Assembly (NCBI GenBank): GCA_016647705.1 | Contig: CM028328.1 | Coordinates: forward strand, 3,745,311-3,809,310 | Origin: Eucommia ulmoides | Lineage: Eukaryota; Streptophyta; Magnoliopsida; Garryales; Eucommiaceae | Reading direction: 5' to 3' | Length of the DNA: 64,000 nt | Shown: piece after piece, positions 22,230 through 35,016 of the stretch | Layout: each line of letters begins with the position of its first letter | Numbering within the stretch: position 1 is the first letter of the stretch | Notes under the pieces: model-generated | Told to the model about the DNA's origin: nothing | Seen by the model: only the letters and a program-made list of their open reading frames with translations | Databases searched by the model: none | Position numbers and translations under genes: made by a program

Positions 22230-24207
22230 GGGGCTAAGGTCTACAAGTAGCCCAAACTGTTTAAAAAAATGTAAAAAAAATAAAAAAATCTTATTCAATG
22301 TCTTAAAATTTGATGCCAGCCTTTATTTATCGTTTGTTTTATTAGTTTCTCGTATGGGGCATCCTTGTTTATTTGTTTTCCCTAATTGTAATTGTTCACT
22401 TCAGTTAATTGTTGAATTAGTGCATATTGTCTCAATTTTTAAGCAATGCACTAATGTCGAATTTATCACTACAATGGTTGACCACTTATAAGTTGAATGA
22501 GCCCAATTACTTACCATGGTTTGAAGTAGTATAAGTTTCCATTACCGATCAAGTGAAACGAGGTAGTTGAAATAGTCATAATATTGGATTTTTGGATGTC
22601 TGAGGTGGCCATTGCTATGGTCAACATCGTTAGTGCTCACTTTGTGGCAAAAAAAATCGTATCTAAGATACTTGTTGGTACCAAGTTGGTCGTTCGAATA
22701 AGTATGCTCATGCAACAACTATTAATCAAGTCACTCTTGTTTCATCATCGGACTCTTCAACTTCTAAGGCAATTTTTGATGACGAGAATGCTCAATTCCT
22801 CTAGTTTAAGGCATCCCAACAAACATCTACCCCCATCACTTTTCTAGCTCAACGAGGTCACCCTACTGCATGTCTTTCTTCTTATCCTTCACCTTTTACA
22901 TGCTGCAAGTGATCACATGTCAGATACATCTTCTTTATTTACACATATTCAATCATCTTTCTCATTGTATTCTATTATTGTTGTTGATGATTCTATTGTC
23001 TTTGTTTGTGATATTGGTATCGTGGAACTTTTACCCTGTTTTAATTTGTCTTTTGTCTTCTATATTGTCTTATTTTCTTTTAATTTGATATCAGTCAATA
23101 AGCTTAATCAATAACTTAATTGTTCTGTTTGCTTCTTTTCGAATTCTATTATCATTCAGGATCTGAAAACACAGAAGACGATTGACATAAGACGTGAGAA
23201 AATGGAATTTATTACTTCGACGACCATGATGAGAAACATGTTATCCCATCCACTGCATGTCCTACTATTGCATCTGCCTACCAAATTCATTGTCACCTAA
23301 GTCATCCATGTCTTGCCCATATCAAGGTACTTGTTCCTAGTTTACGTTATGTGTCCTCCTCAGATTGTGAGTCTTGTCAATTGGGATCATACTTTAGTTG
23401 CTTCCCTGGCATAGTTTTGACTATCAAGTCCTTTTAGTGTAGTTCATTTAAACGTTTTGGGTCCTTCTCATATTGCCTTTACATTTGGTTTTCGTTATTT
23501 TGTCACATTTGTCAATGACTTCTACAGGGTTACATGGCTCTATTTAATAAAAGGTTGTTCTAAATTGTTCTATATTTTGTTTGCCTTGTATGCTGAAATT
23601 AAAACTAAATTTAATGTGCCCGCGGGTATACTTCACAATGATAATGCTTGAGAATATTTTTCTCAACCATTTACTTTCTTCATGTCACAGTTTGGTATAT
23701 TGCATCAGTTTTTTTTTTTTTTTTTTTTTATCATCACACACCGTAGTAAAATGGAGTCTTTGAGCGTAAGAATAGACATCTAATAAAAGTAGCTTGAACT
23801 CTGATGTTTGAGATAAATGTTCCAAAACACTTTAGGCCGATACAGCTCTTACGGCTTGTTTCTTGATCAATAGAATTCCATCTTCTACCGTGAATGACAA
23901 AGTTCCTCATTCTATTCTTTTCTCCCAATCACTCTAGTTTGCTTTATATCCACATATCTTTGGATGTGTTTGTTTTGTCCACTAGTTGACTCCTAATAAG
24001 GATAAGATAGATCTGCATACCATAAAATGTGTCATCATTGGTTATTATCGCACACAAAAGGGCTATCAATGTTTTAGTCCTTCTTTAAGTAGCTCTTTCA
24101 TTTGTGTGGATCTCACCTTCTTTGAGTTTACCCCTTATTTTTCTACCTCATCCTCTCAGGATGATATGGATGTTACCCGTCTTTTACTAAACCTCCTAGA
24201 CCTGACA
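22230..24207 (+). mobile_element. Copia fragment, copy 1 (gag to integrase)
   Basis: This is a direct repeat of 31592-33570, ending abruptly at 'ctcctagacctgacac', after which the two copies diverge. Plus-strand fragments include an integrase part ('FRYFVTFVNDFYRVTWLYLI' at 23490-23549 and 'AEIKTKFNV') and 'IKCVIIGYYRTQKGYQCFSP' at 24014, the usual Copia integrase C-terminal motif. Frameshifts and stops are frequent. Both ends are truncated, with no RT, RNase H or LTR, so it is a dead fragment. Confidence 0.85.
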
Positions 24208-24547
24208 CGCCTCCAACAGACCACCGAGCACAAAGTTATGTCTATTCAAACTTTGAAATACAATGTAATGTTTTTGAAACTTTGAAGAATAATAGAATAT
24301 TTTGGAATTTAAGGCCTAAAACAAAATAGATGGCTCAATTATCAAGGTGGACCACAAGATATGCGCATTTTCCCCCTTAAAAATGAAGAATAGTGACAGA
24401 AATTGCAGTACCAAAATTGGACACATATGATAAATGGAGTGAACCACACTGGATTTTTTGGAATTTTGCAGCCCATGATTTAAAAAAAAAAAAAAAAAAA
24501 AACTGACCTAACACTAGAAAATAGAAAGTGACCTGAGGACCAGAAGA
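24208..24547. other. AT-rich sequence, no feature
   Basis: Contains a poly-A run at 24480-24500. No coding or repeat structure is seen before the tandem array begins. Confidence 0.5.
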
Positions 24548-25100
24548 AGATATGACATAATTTGTATAAAAACTATGTCATGTATACAACTCATTCTACT
24601 AAATTTGACGATTATTTTAAAATTATTCACTAATTTGTTTTTAGTGTTCTCAACTTTATTAGTTAGTGTTATGAACGTAATTTGTATATAAAAAAAATAA
24701 GTTCGTTTCTGTTATGGATATACCATATTTTATTAATACAAAATTTCCAAAAAAACTGTACCGTCATCGAAATAACTCATCTGACCAACTTTGACGATTA
24801 TTTTAAAACTTTCAATAATCCATTTTTAGCTTTCTAAGTATAATTATGTAGTGTTATGAACATAGTTTGTATACAAAAAAAATTGGGGTCATTTCTGTTT
24901 CGGATAGACCATCTTTTGTTAACTCCAAATTGATGAAAAAATTATGCCATCATCGAAACAGCTCATTTGACCAACTTTCGCGATTTTTTAAAACTTATTC
25001 CCTTGTCCGTTTTTAGTGTTGTAAAAAATATTATGGAGTGTTTTGAACGTAATTTATGCACACAAAAAATTAGATTTATTTAAAATAACAATATACTATC
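24548..25100. repeat. 186-bp tandem repeat, about three units
   Basis: Equivalent points 'tttgacgattattttaaaa', 'tttgacgattattttaaaac' and 'tttcgcgattttttaaaact' fall at 24604, 24790 and 24976, exactly 186 bases apart. Each unit also carries 'ttttagtgtt'/'ttttagcttt', 'gtgttatgaacgtaatttgtat' or its variant, and 'catcgaaa...ctcat'. The units are clearly diverged from one another. The length is like that of plant satellite monomers, but only about three units are present. Confidence 0.9.
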
Positions 25101-25188
25101 GATAATTAATTCAAAATTGTCAAAAATATTAATTAATTCACTTTGTCTTTTGAATATATATATATATATATATTTTTAAGATGCATAC

Positions 25189-25240
25189 CTGGGGTACAGT
25201 ACCTCAGGTTATAAACATAACCTTGGGTACTGTACCCCGG
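25189..25240 (+). repeat. Strong hairpin (near-perfect inverted repeat)
   Basis: The arms 'ggggtacagtacctcaggt' and 'accttgggtactgtacccc' pair around a tiny 'tataaacata' centre with two mismatches, giving a stem of about 22 bp. Related words ('gtacccgggg', 'aatacccgag') follow to 25315. It lies between the 186-bp array and an LTR-like block. It could be a transposon end or hairpin-prone relic. Confidence 0.9.
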
Positions 25241-25320
25241 GTTTGTTCTTGACAAAAAAAAAAAAAAAAATTGTACCCGGGGTTGTGAACATCGGGTTTT
25301 AATACCCGAGTAACTCTATT

Positions 25321-26670
25321 TTGGTAAATAAGTTAGTTTAAGTATTTTTGATCTCTCTCAATTTGGTACATGAAATTCTTTCGATCACATCTAATTGAGT
25401 TTGAGTAAAATATTGAGGGACTTAATTGAATGTTTTAAAAGATATTATTAAGGGAATTATACTAGGAATGAATCATTATGATATATAAAGTCTATTGGTG
25501 TAATTAATTGTCATGATTTATGAGAATTAGCCGTTGGAGGACTTGTATTATTTCCCTATAAATAGACCTGCGTTTTTCATTATCAGAAATCAATACAATC
25601 CCAATCATTCTGAGCTATTCAGCTTTCGTGCTTTCTAAGAGTTATCATACTGAGAGTTTGTGAGATTTTTCTTGAGAATCATTCTTGGGAAATTATTGTT
25701 CAGTCACTGACTTGAACTTGCATTACTAATCATTATTTATTCGATGGAATTCTAGTGAGATCATTTCAAATTATTTGCTATTAATTATTGATTGATCTTA
25801 TTATTTATTATTTAAAATTTGATCTTTGAATTTTTTTTCGGATTTTTTATTGAAAATTATTTTTGAAACAATTTTTTGAGAAATTTTGATTACATGCTTA
25901 ACTGTTTGCTACCCATCTTTATTGAAAATCAGATTTTGAAATTCTCACTCTTTTTATCACTAGTATCGGGGCATCAATTAAGTTTAAATTTATCTGGAGT
26001 GGTAGAAGCTCCGAGTAAGAAAATCACTTATCAATTTTGTAATTGGTAAGTTGAGTGTCGGATTAGATACTATTGGGAGTGTCTAATCAAGAGTAACTGG
26101 TTTTAACCTCTTTTGGTAAAGAGATTGAGGTTTTGATCTTTGCCTAGTGGATAAAAAGATTTGATTTTGATTCTGCCTTCATAGAATTAGTTTGAGTGAT
26201 TTTGTAACGGTTCAATCCTTACCGAGGAAAATGATATTTGGAGCGTTTCTATGAGATCTTGATTATTAAGCCTAAGGTTTAAAAAGAATTAGGTTAATCT
26301 TTAGCCAGTGAAAAAGATAGAGTTATTCATGAGCCTGTGAAAAGGAATTGTAAAGGTTGATTCTGAGCCTGTGAAAATAATTGCTTTGTGTGGGTTTGAT
26401 TCCTACCTTTAAAGGAATCTTGAATTTAATGCGTGCGACTCTCCGCGGAGCTCGGGGGATTTGATTAACCAAGAATAGCTTGGTGAACCAGAATTTTTTT
26501 TGTTATTTGGTGTGCACCTAGTTGATCATTAATTTCCGTTACTATAAAGATAATAATTAATTTAGACTAAAAATTAATTATTTGATCTTTGAAATATTTT
26601 ACTTGGATTGAATTTTTTATCTACTCAATTCACCTCTCTTGGGTAGCTCACTGGCCAGCATACTTCACGT
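25321..26670 (+). repeat. LTR-like repeat, copy 1
   Basis: This block is related, with substantial divergence, to about 29575-30987. Shared landmarks are 'aattgaatgttttaaaag', 'tatagacct', 'actttctaagagtt', 'gcctagtggataaaaa', 'tgaaaataat', 'tagcttggtgaa' and the end 'aattcacctctcttgggtag...ggcca'. A TATAAATAGACC promoter-like box occurs near 25556. The 'tcacctct-cttgggta' ending resembles long LTRs of SIRE-type Copia elements. No internal domain adjoins it, so it may be a solo LTR. Confidence 0.65.
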
Positions 26671-28549
26671 GGAAAAGCATCTTTGCTTATGACAGAAAAT
26701 TAAAGACTATATTTCTGTCTCATTATTTTGTTCTCATCCCTAAAAAGACATTAAAAAATAAGAAGAAAAGATTAGGTGGATACGAAAAATAAGAAATTTA
26801 AAACCAAAAATGTAGGGAAACTTGTTTACTGTTTATGTTCCCAGATTGTTTTTCCTATTTCCAAATTTTTCGTAGTTTGGGAACAAACCATGTTCGGTTA
26901 ACTGTTCTCGTTCTCAGATATTTCCAATTTTGGGAGTAAGATTCTTCTTCATTTCCTTATTTTAAGGCCTAAATTTGCCATTTTCTTAAGGCCTAAATTT
27001 GCCATTCCTTGTCGTCATGTATCCTCGTCGCCCTCTCTCTGTATCTTTGTCACTCTCTCTTTCTTCCATCCCTCTCTCTCTCTCTCTCTCTCTTCAGTCG
27101 CCGGTTTCTCCTGGCGACGATCTCGCGGAGTGGACAACCGCCGGAGGTAAATGAGATGAACAATTAGAGGAAAATGAAGAAATTCCTCTCAACCATTACT
27201 ACATTAGGCTATAACTCAGGTTGGCAAGCGCAATTGCGAATAAGGACCTGTACCCTCTACACTAAATGATGCATGAAGGCGGATATTGAAAAGAATTACA
27301 AAGATGCCATAGGATGTGGGAAATTATGATAAGTATTCTCCATACATATAGATGTTATAGAAATATAGATATAGATATTCGTAAGGGTGTGTTTGGCGAA
27401 TTGGCGCGTCCCCACAAGGCAAGCCTTTTCAGGCCTTTAATGGACAATTTTAAATAATAAAAAGAATTCGGCAGACCAGTAGGCAGTGGGGATATATATT
27501 ATCATTCTTCATTTGTTTTAGGGAGTCATTCTTTGTTTTTAAATTTTCTAGTTTTAGTTTTTCATTTTTCCTTTTTTGCCGGCTGGAATTTGTGGGAGGA
27601 CTTCTTTGGTTGAACATCATTTGAAAGAACATTGCATGAACGATTAAAGACAAATCAGGTTGTATTCGTTTTAAAATATTTGTAATGTAGTTTTAATTTC
27701 TTATTCTATTTTATCTTTATATAAAATTGTATAATAAGGAATTCATACTCTTCCATTGTTATTGATATCAATTCTAGTTTTTATCATTTTATAAATGTTA
27801 GAAATAAGTTATTGATACTTTTAAGTTAGATCTAATACATATGGTTTAGATCTAACCGTTATACAATTCGATTTATTAGAATCAATACGATTTAATAGGA
27901 TGTATTATGCTTAGAGATTGATTCACTGTAAATTAATAGAAATCGAATTTCGAAGACAATTCATACCGATTAAATGGTCGATTAATCGATATATTTGATA
28001 TGATGAATTATATTTAGGAATTAATTCGCCGTAGTTTAAGAACCGAATCCCGAAAATTGTTCATGCCGATTAAAGACTCAAGCTTTCCTTGTAATTTTTC
28101 TTGTAGTTAAACTGTACATAGAATAAAATAGATAAAGAAATAAAACATAATGGGATAATCAAAAGACGATACATGCCCTCTACCCAGTCATTTATCATTT
28201 TATATTTTAATTTAAGTAGTTTTTTTTTAAAAAATTAAAAACCCAAAATCAAATTCTTTGGTCCAATTGGAAAATTAAGAAATAATTAATAATTACAATT
28301 CAATCCATGTGGTTTGACACCCTTACTTAAGCACATTATATTACGACAATTTGCGCTTAAATTTGGTATTAAATTTGAGCGATCAATATTGCTGTTATAT
28401 CATAGGAATGAGCCATAAAATATTTTTTTCTACTCAATGGTATGCTCAGAGTCACCTTCATAATCGGTTGTTCCTTTGAACCTAGATATTTAGATCTCCA
28501 TTTAACTAGGTTGGGATTCTATTGTGATGACTACTTTGTAACAAACTTT
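26671..28549. other. Intergenic AT-rich DNA with short repeats, no gene
   Basis: Holds a two-copy 'taaggcctaaatttgccatt' repeat (26964-27005), a (CT)n run (27073-27093) followed by a short GC-rich leader-like patch (27100-27150), and 27775-27960, which is related in reverse orientation to 13060-13260. No credible protein is encoded; the frames at 26589-26792 and 27450-27653 are low-complexity chance frames. Confidence 0.5.
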
Positions 28550-30987
28550 AAGCCCTGTTAACGGGTTATTTATATCTTCCATATATTGTTTATGTTGATC
28601 CCAGAATTTTTGATAGACAATTAAGTATTGATATTTTTTGTGAAACTAACGTTTTTATTGAGTGTTTCAGTTTAAATAGTTCAATTCAAAACAGTATCAT
28701 AAACTAATTATGAAGGATGCAGAGATGGACCTTAGGAGATTGAAGATTCTGAAGAATCTAAATGAAAATAACTCAAATCTATTTTACTCTTAAAGTATCT
28801 CGATTAGAATCACACACGACACAAATTAAATTATTTATATATTTGTGTGTTTAATTTGTTAAAGTTTAGGATCCTAATTAGTATATAATTATTTGCTCCA
28901 ATGTGAAATTGAAAAAGAAATTAACCTAAGCAATATTAGTCTTTAAAATTGATTAATAATATCAATTTAGTTAACCGAGAAAAGAAATCGGTTAAAAGTT
29001 CGAAAACATTGAAGATTGAAGTTGAAATAAAATTGAGGTATAGTTGTTCCAGCAGCAATCGGTCAACCAACCATGGAGGTTCAGTCAACCGATGGGCATT
29101 AGTTGGGGAATGGAAAGTTTCTAAACCAATTGGTCAATCGACCAAGGGAGATAAGTCAACTAATGGTCGAAAGCTGAACTCCCTGTGTTGATCGGTCAAC
29201 CGACCATCAATGGTTGGTCAACTGATCTAGGGCCAAATTTAGGCTTGAGTTTGCATCCTATATTGATCGGTCAACCAACCCATGGGGGATCGATCAACTG
29301 ACCAGTGTTTAAGGAAAAGCAGGGATACATCCTATATCCATCGGTCGATCGATGGGCACAAGTCAATCAACCGACTGTGCTATTTTCAAATTTCTAGAAT
29401 TTTCGGGATTTGAACAAAACTAGCAATAACTAGCTATTTTTTTGCTGATCTTTTGGAGATATCTTAGGGATTTGAATGTATTGATGACATGTTACTCTTG
29501 TTTGGATATATCTATAGGTATGGTACATAAATATTGATATTTCTTAATTACGTACATTTAATACTTTCTATCTATTTAATTTAAGATTGAGAAATAATTT
29601 GGAGACTAAATTGAATGTTTTAAAAGTCATATTTAAGTCAAATATACCTGGAACTAAAGGTAATGATATATGGGGTCTATAGATATTTTTTAGAGATCTA
29701 TATTGAGGAAATTAGCTGTTAGATGGCATGTTTCAAATTGCTTTATATAGACCTACGAATTTTGAATATTATCTATCCCAATCAATCAAGGACTAAGTGT
29801 TCCTGAACTTTCTAAGAGTTGATATTCTAATATTATTTTGAGAGAACAATTGTGAGATCAATTGAATTTGATATTCTTGAGTTAAAGCGCTGAGTATTTT
29901 GGCGTCACCTATCTAAGTTGTCTTGCAATTCATATTCAATCCTTCGGTGTTATCCTAGTGAGATCGTTTCAAACTTTTGTTCTTAATTTTGATTTTATAT
30001 TATTATTGCTTGCTTGGATATAAGATCCTTGTGAAATCATTTTTGAACTTTAAATAGCATAAAAATTATTTTATATCAATTTTTGTGATAATCTGATTAC
30101 GTGTTTATTTTTGTGCGACCCAAATCTATTATAATTAGATTTTGAATTCCTCACATAAAATTTTATCACTGGTAAATTCGGGACATTAATTGAGTTTAAT
30201 TGATTTGAGGTGGTAGAAACTCTGAATTGGAATAAACTTATTGATTTTTTGTAATTGGTGAGTTTATGTGGATTACATACTATTGGGAGTATCTAGTCAA
30301 AGGTAGCTTTGAGTTTCAATATTTTTCTGGAAAAATATTGAGGTTTGATAATTACCTAGTGGATAAAAAAGTTAGGTTACTCTATTCCCTTAAAAAGAAT
30401 TAGGTTTGATTCTTCTTGATTAAAATTAATTGTGAGTAAATTGTAGCGATTCTATCCTTACTGATGAAAATGTTACTTGAAGTGTTTTGTGAGGTTTGAT
30501 CCTTACCCTGTGAAAGAATTAGGTTAGTCTTGAGTATGGTAAAAAGATAAGGTTATTCCTGCGCCAAGGAAAAGGATTAGGTGGTGATTGCTCCTGAATA
30601 GAATTGGGTTAGTCTTTATCTTGGAAAAATATAATATTCTTCTTTACCCTGTGAAAAGGGAACTGTAAAGGTTGATTTCGATCCTGTAAAAATAATCATT
30701 GTGTAAAGGTTTAGTTCCTACGTGTTAAATGAATCAGGTGGTTTAGTGGGTGCAAATCTCCATGTGGCACAGAGGACTGGATTAGCAAATAGTAGCTTGG
30801 TGAATTAGAATATATCCTTGTGTGCTGTTTTGTTTATATTTTGTTATTTGGGTATACACCTATAAAGATAATAATTGATTTAGGGTAAGTCGATTATTTG
30901 ATTAATTAAGTGCTGAGAAGATAAGAAATTTGTTCAAATTTTTATAACTTCTCAAATCACCTCCTTCTTGGGTAGGTCATTGGGCCA
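28550..30987 (+). repeat. LTR-like repeat, copy 2, with degenerate word array
   Basis: From about 29575 this matches copy 1 (25321-26670) and ends 'cttgggtaggtcattgggccaaca' at 30987, where Copia leader sequence begins at once. Upstream, 29058-29385 holds repeated variants of 'ggtcaaccgaccat' in both orientations, a pattern I associate with long LTRs of SIRE-type elements. The left boundary is uncertain. Promoter-like 'ctttatatagacct' lies near 29740. Confidence 0.6.
29058..29385. repeat. Degenerate GGTCAACCGACC word array
   Basis: Variants of 'cggtcaaccgacc' or 'cggtcaaccaacc' and their complements occur at least eight times in about 330 bases ('caatcggtcaaccaacc', 'gatcggtcaaccgacc', 'ggttggtcaactgatc', 'gatcggtcaaccaacc', 'tcggtcgatcgatggg'). 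Many are self-complementary in part. The 80-aa frame at 28949-29191 overlapping this is produced by the repeat and is not a credible gene. Confidence 0.85.
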
Positions 30988-33344
30988 ACAGTTTAGGGTT
31001 TCTTGTTGTGATTAGGGTTTCCTATATTGTTTCTTTATTTCTATTATAAATAGAGAGAGACTAATATAGTAGTTAAGTCGTCTAATTCATTTTATGTCGT
31101 TCTTTTACTTTGACATGGTATCGAGAGCAAGGTTAAGAGACACAAATCTCATAGTTTGGTTCAACCATTATTTCTTTTTCTTTTTTTCCCTTTTCTCTTT
31201 TACGTTTTCCCCATTCATACCAAAAAAAAAAAAAAAACTCTAAAACCTTAGATCGTCGTGTTTCAAGGATCTGAAACAAACCCTCACAGCATGTACCCAC
31301 CATCCAGATCCGACATCATCTAGGCCTTTTTGGGCTTTGTCAGCGTCGTTAGAACTTCGTTGCCGTAGTTTTTCTAAATCTAACAACGTCTAAGCCGTCA
31401 TTTTGTTCTTGCGTTGTTCTCGCTTCACTACCGTCAGCATCCATCTTTGCCGACCATTGTCGTTGCTGCTCCAACCCTCATCGGCGCCATCCATATCTTT
31501 GTAGCCATTGTTAAGCATTCACCACCACCACTACTCACCTCACTGTTGCTGTTTTGCCTATTGTTTCCCCATCTTGTTTCCTAAGGGGCTAAGATCTACA
31601 AGTAGCCCAAACTTTTTAAAAAAATGTAAAAACAAAAATCTTATTCAATGTCTTAAAATTTGAGGTCAGTCTTTATTTATTGTTTGTTTTATTAGTTTCT
31701 CGTATGGGGTGTCCTTGTTTATTTGTTTTACCCAATTGTAATTGTTCACTTCAGTTAGTTGTTGAATTAGTGCATATTGTCTCAATTTTTTAGCAATGCA
31801 CTAATGTCGAATTTATCACTACAATTGTTAACCACTTATAAGTTGAATGAGCCCAATTACTTACCGCGGTTTGAAGTAGTACAAGTTTCCATTACCGATC
31901 AAGTGAAACGAGGTAGTTGAAATAGTCATAATATTGGCTTTTTGGATGTCTGAGGTGACCATTGCTATGTTCAACATCGTTACTGCTCACTTTGTGGCAA
32001 AAAAAATCGTACCTAAGATACTTGTTGGTACTAAGTTGGTCGTTCGAATAAGTATGCTCATGTGACAACTATTAATCAAGTCGCTCATGTTTCATCATTA
32101 GACTCTTCAACTTCTAAGGCAATTTTTGATGACGAGAATGCTCAGTTCCTCTAGTTTAAGGCATCCCAACAAACATCTACCCCCATCACTTTTCTAGCTC
32201 AACGAGGTCACCCTACTGCATGTTTTTCTTCTTATCCTTCACCTTTTACATGTTGGGTCATAGACTATGCTGCAAATGATCACATGTCAGGTACATCTTC
32301 TTTATTTACACATATTCAGTCATCTTTCTCATTGTATTCTATTATTGTTGTTGATGATTCCATTGTCTTTGTTTGTGGTATTGGCACCGTGGAACTTTTA
32401 CCCTTTTTGTATTTGTCTTTTGTCTTCTATATTGTCTCATTTTCTTTTAATTTGATATCAGTCAGTAAGTTTAATCAATAACTTAATTATTCTGTTTGCT
32501 TCTTTCCTAATTCTATTATTATTCAGGATCTGAAAGTACAGAAGACGATTGACATAGGATGTGAGAAAATGGAATTTATTACTTCAACGACCATGATGAG
32601 AAACTTGTTATCCCATCCACTGTATATCCTATTGTTGCATCTGCTCACCAAATTCATTGTCACCTAATTCATCCATGTCTTCCCATATCAAGGTACTTGT
32701 TCCTAGTTTACGTTATGTGTCCTCCTTAGATTATAAGTCTTGTTAATTGGGATCATACTTTAGTTGCTTCCCTGGCTTAGTTTCAACTATCAAGTCCTTT
32801 TAGTGTAGTTCATTTAAACATTTTGGGTCCTTCTCGTATTGCCTCTACATTAGGTTTTCATCATTTTGTCATATTTGTCAATGACTTCTACAGGGTTACA
32901 TGTTCTATTTAATAAAAGGTTGTTCTAAATTGTTCTATATTTTCTTTGCCTTGTATGCTGAAATTAAAACTAAATTTAATATGCACGTGGGTATACTTCA
33001 CAATGATATTGCTTGAGAATATTTTTCTCAACCATTTACTTTCTTCATGTCACAGTTTGGTATATTGCATCAGTTTTTTTTTTTTTTGTCATTACACACC
33101 GTAGTAAAATGGAGTCATTGAGCGTAAGAATCGACATCTAATAAAAGTAGCTCGAACTCTGATGGTTGAGATAAATATTCCAAAACACTTCTAGGCAGAT
33201 ACAGCTCTTACGACTTGTTTCTTGATCAATAGAATTCCATCTTCTACCGTGAATAACAAAGTTCCTCATTTTATTCTTTTCTCCCAATCACTCTAGTTTG
33301 CTTTACATCCACATATCTTTGGATGTGTTTGTTTTGTCCACTAG

Positions 33345-33899
33345 TTGACTCCCAGTAAGGATAACATAAATTTGTATACCATAAAATGTGTCATCCTTGG
33401 TTATTATCGCACACAAAAGGGCTATCAATGTTTTAGTCCTTCTTTAAGTAGCTCTTTCATTTGTGCGAATCTCACATTCTTTGAGTCTATCCCTTATTTT
33501 TCTACCTCATCCTCTCAGGATGATATGGATGTTACCCGTTTTTTACTAAACCTCCTAGACCTGACACCATCTCATTCTACTCTAGAACCTGTCCTACCTA
33601 GTCGCTCTTCACTACCTTTACATGTATACTTTTGTTACCAGAAGGTAGCCTTCGCCGTTAAGCCCATCGTCTTTGTGTCTTCTGATTCTTATATAATTTA
33701 TCCATCCGTGTCTGACTTAGACATGCCTATTGTTGTTCGGAAGTATAAGCGCACATGTACTGAACATCTTATTTCTAACTTTGTCTCATATGCACGCGTA
33801 TCTCCTTCATATTTTTTTTTGTTGTTGTTTCTTTATCCTCTATTTCTATTCTTAAGTCTGTCTCAAAGGCTCTCACTCACCCTAGTTCTACAACTGTAA
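33345..33899 (+). pseudogene. Copia integrase C-terminus and linker
   Basis: A 184-residue frame begins with 'IKCVILGYYRTQKGYQCFSP' and 'FFESIPYF', the plant Copia motif at the end of integrase. It runs into the variable Ser/Pro-rich linker that precedes RT ('VVRKYKRTCTEHLISNFVSY'). It is open but joined to nothing functional on either side. Confidence 0.8.
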
Positions 33900-33999
33900 T
33901 GGAAGAAGAAATACTAGCTTTACATCATAATGGTACTTGGGATCAGGCCTTACTTCTGCCCGACAAAACAACAGTTGGATGTAAAAGGAATCAAAGTTA

Positions 34000-34800
34000 A
34001 TCCTGATGGCACCATTGATTGATTTAAGACTTGTTTAGTTGTCAAAAGTTATACTCAGATGTACGATCTTGATTACTTTGTGACTTTTTCTTCCATTTCA
34101 AAGCTCGCTTCTATTCGCTTATTTATCTCTCTACCTGTCAACTTTCTTCATTACACCAACTTGATATCAAAAATGTTTTTTTTTTAAATGGCAATTTGAC
34201 TAAGGAAATATACGTGGATAAATCTTCGTGGTTTCTTGCTCAAGGAGAGTTTGGTTTAGTATGTCGCTTGAAGAAATTGATTTATGGTCTCAAGCAGTCA
34301 TTCTCAAGTTGGTTTGGGAGATTCAATAAAGTGGTCATTGAATTTAGTCTTCATCGTTGTGGAGTTGATCATTTTGTATTCTATCGGCACAATAAAGTTG
34401 GAAGAATATTGTTCATTGCATATGTGTATGACATCACGATTACCAAGAACGACCACCGTGGTATTTAGGAACTCGAAAAGTTTTTGCATAGCAAGTTTTA
34501 AACCAAACAAATAGGTCAATTGAAGGTTTTCTAGGGGATTGAAGTTGCTTGATCCAGTCAAGCTATTTGTCTGTCTCAGAGGAAATATGTTATTGATCTG
34601 TTGAGTGAAACATGAATTCTAGGAGCTAAACCAATTAATTCACTTATGGATCCAAACACAAAACTATTTGCAAATCAAGGTGTATCACTAACAGATTCAA
34701 CGCAATACAGACGGTTAGTTGGAAAGTTGAACTACTTGAAGGTTACTGGACTAGATATTCCCTTCGTTGTTAGTGTTATCAGTTAGTTCTTGGATCTTCC
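34000..34800 (+). pseudogene. Copia reverse transcriptase (broken, catalytic change)
   Basis: Reading 34140-34560 gives 'LHQLDIKNVFF', 'KEIYVDKSSWFL', 'VCRLKKLIYGLKQSFSSWFG' and 'HRCGVDHFVFYRH'. The catalytic box then reads Y-V-Y-D (in 'AYVYDITIT') where Y-V-D-D is expected. Stops follow at 'GI*ELEK'. Later pieces 'CLSQRKYVIDLLSE' and 'YRRLVGKLNYL' continue the RT-RNase H connection. The enzyme is dead by both measures. Confidence 0.85.
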
Positions 34801-35016
34801 CACCACTTGTCAATTGGATAAAGTAATTTGTATTCTTCGATATTTGAAAGGTGAACCTGGTTATGGTTTGTTATATTAGAACTTCGGTCATACTCAAATA
34901 AAAGACTATACATATATAGACTGGGCCAGAGCACCCTTACATAGGAAATCACTACATGGTATTGTGTGTTTGTTGGAGATAACCTTGTCTCTTGGAAGAA
35001 TAAAAAGTAGACGATA

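Noticed and set aside
29058..29385. CRISPR-like or regular spaced array
   Set aside because: Word spacing is irregular, both orientations occur and the setting is a plant LTR-like repeat.
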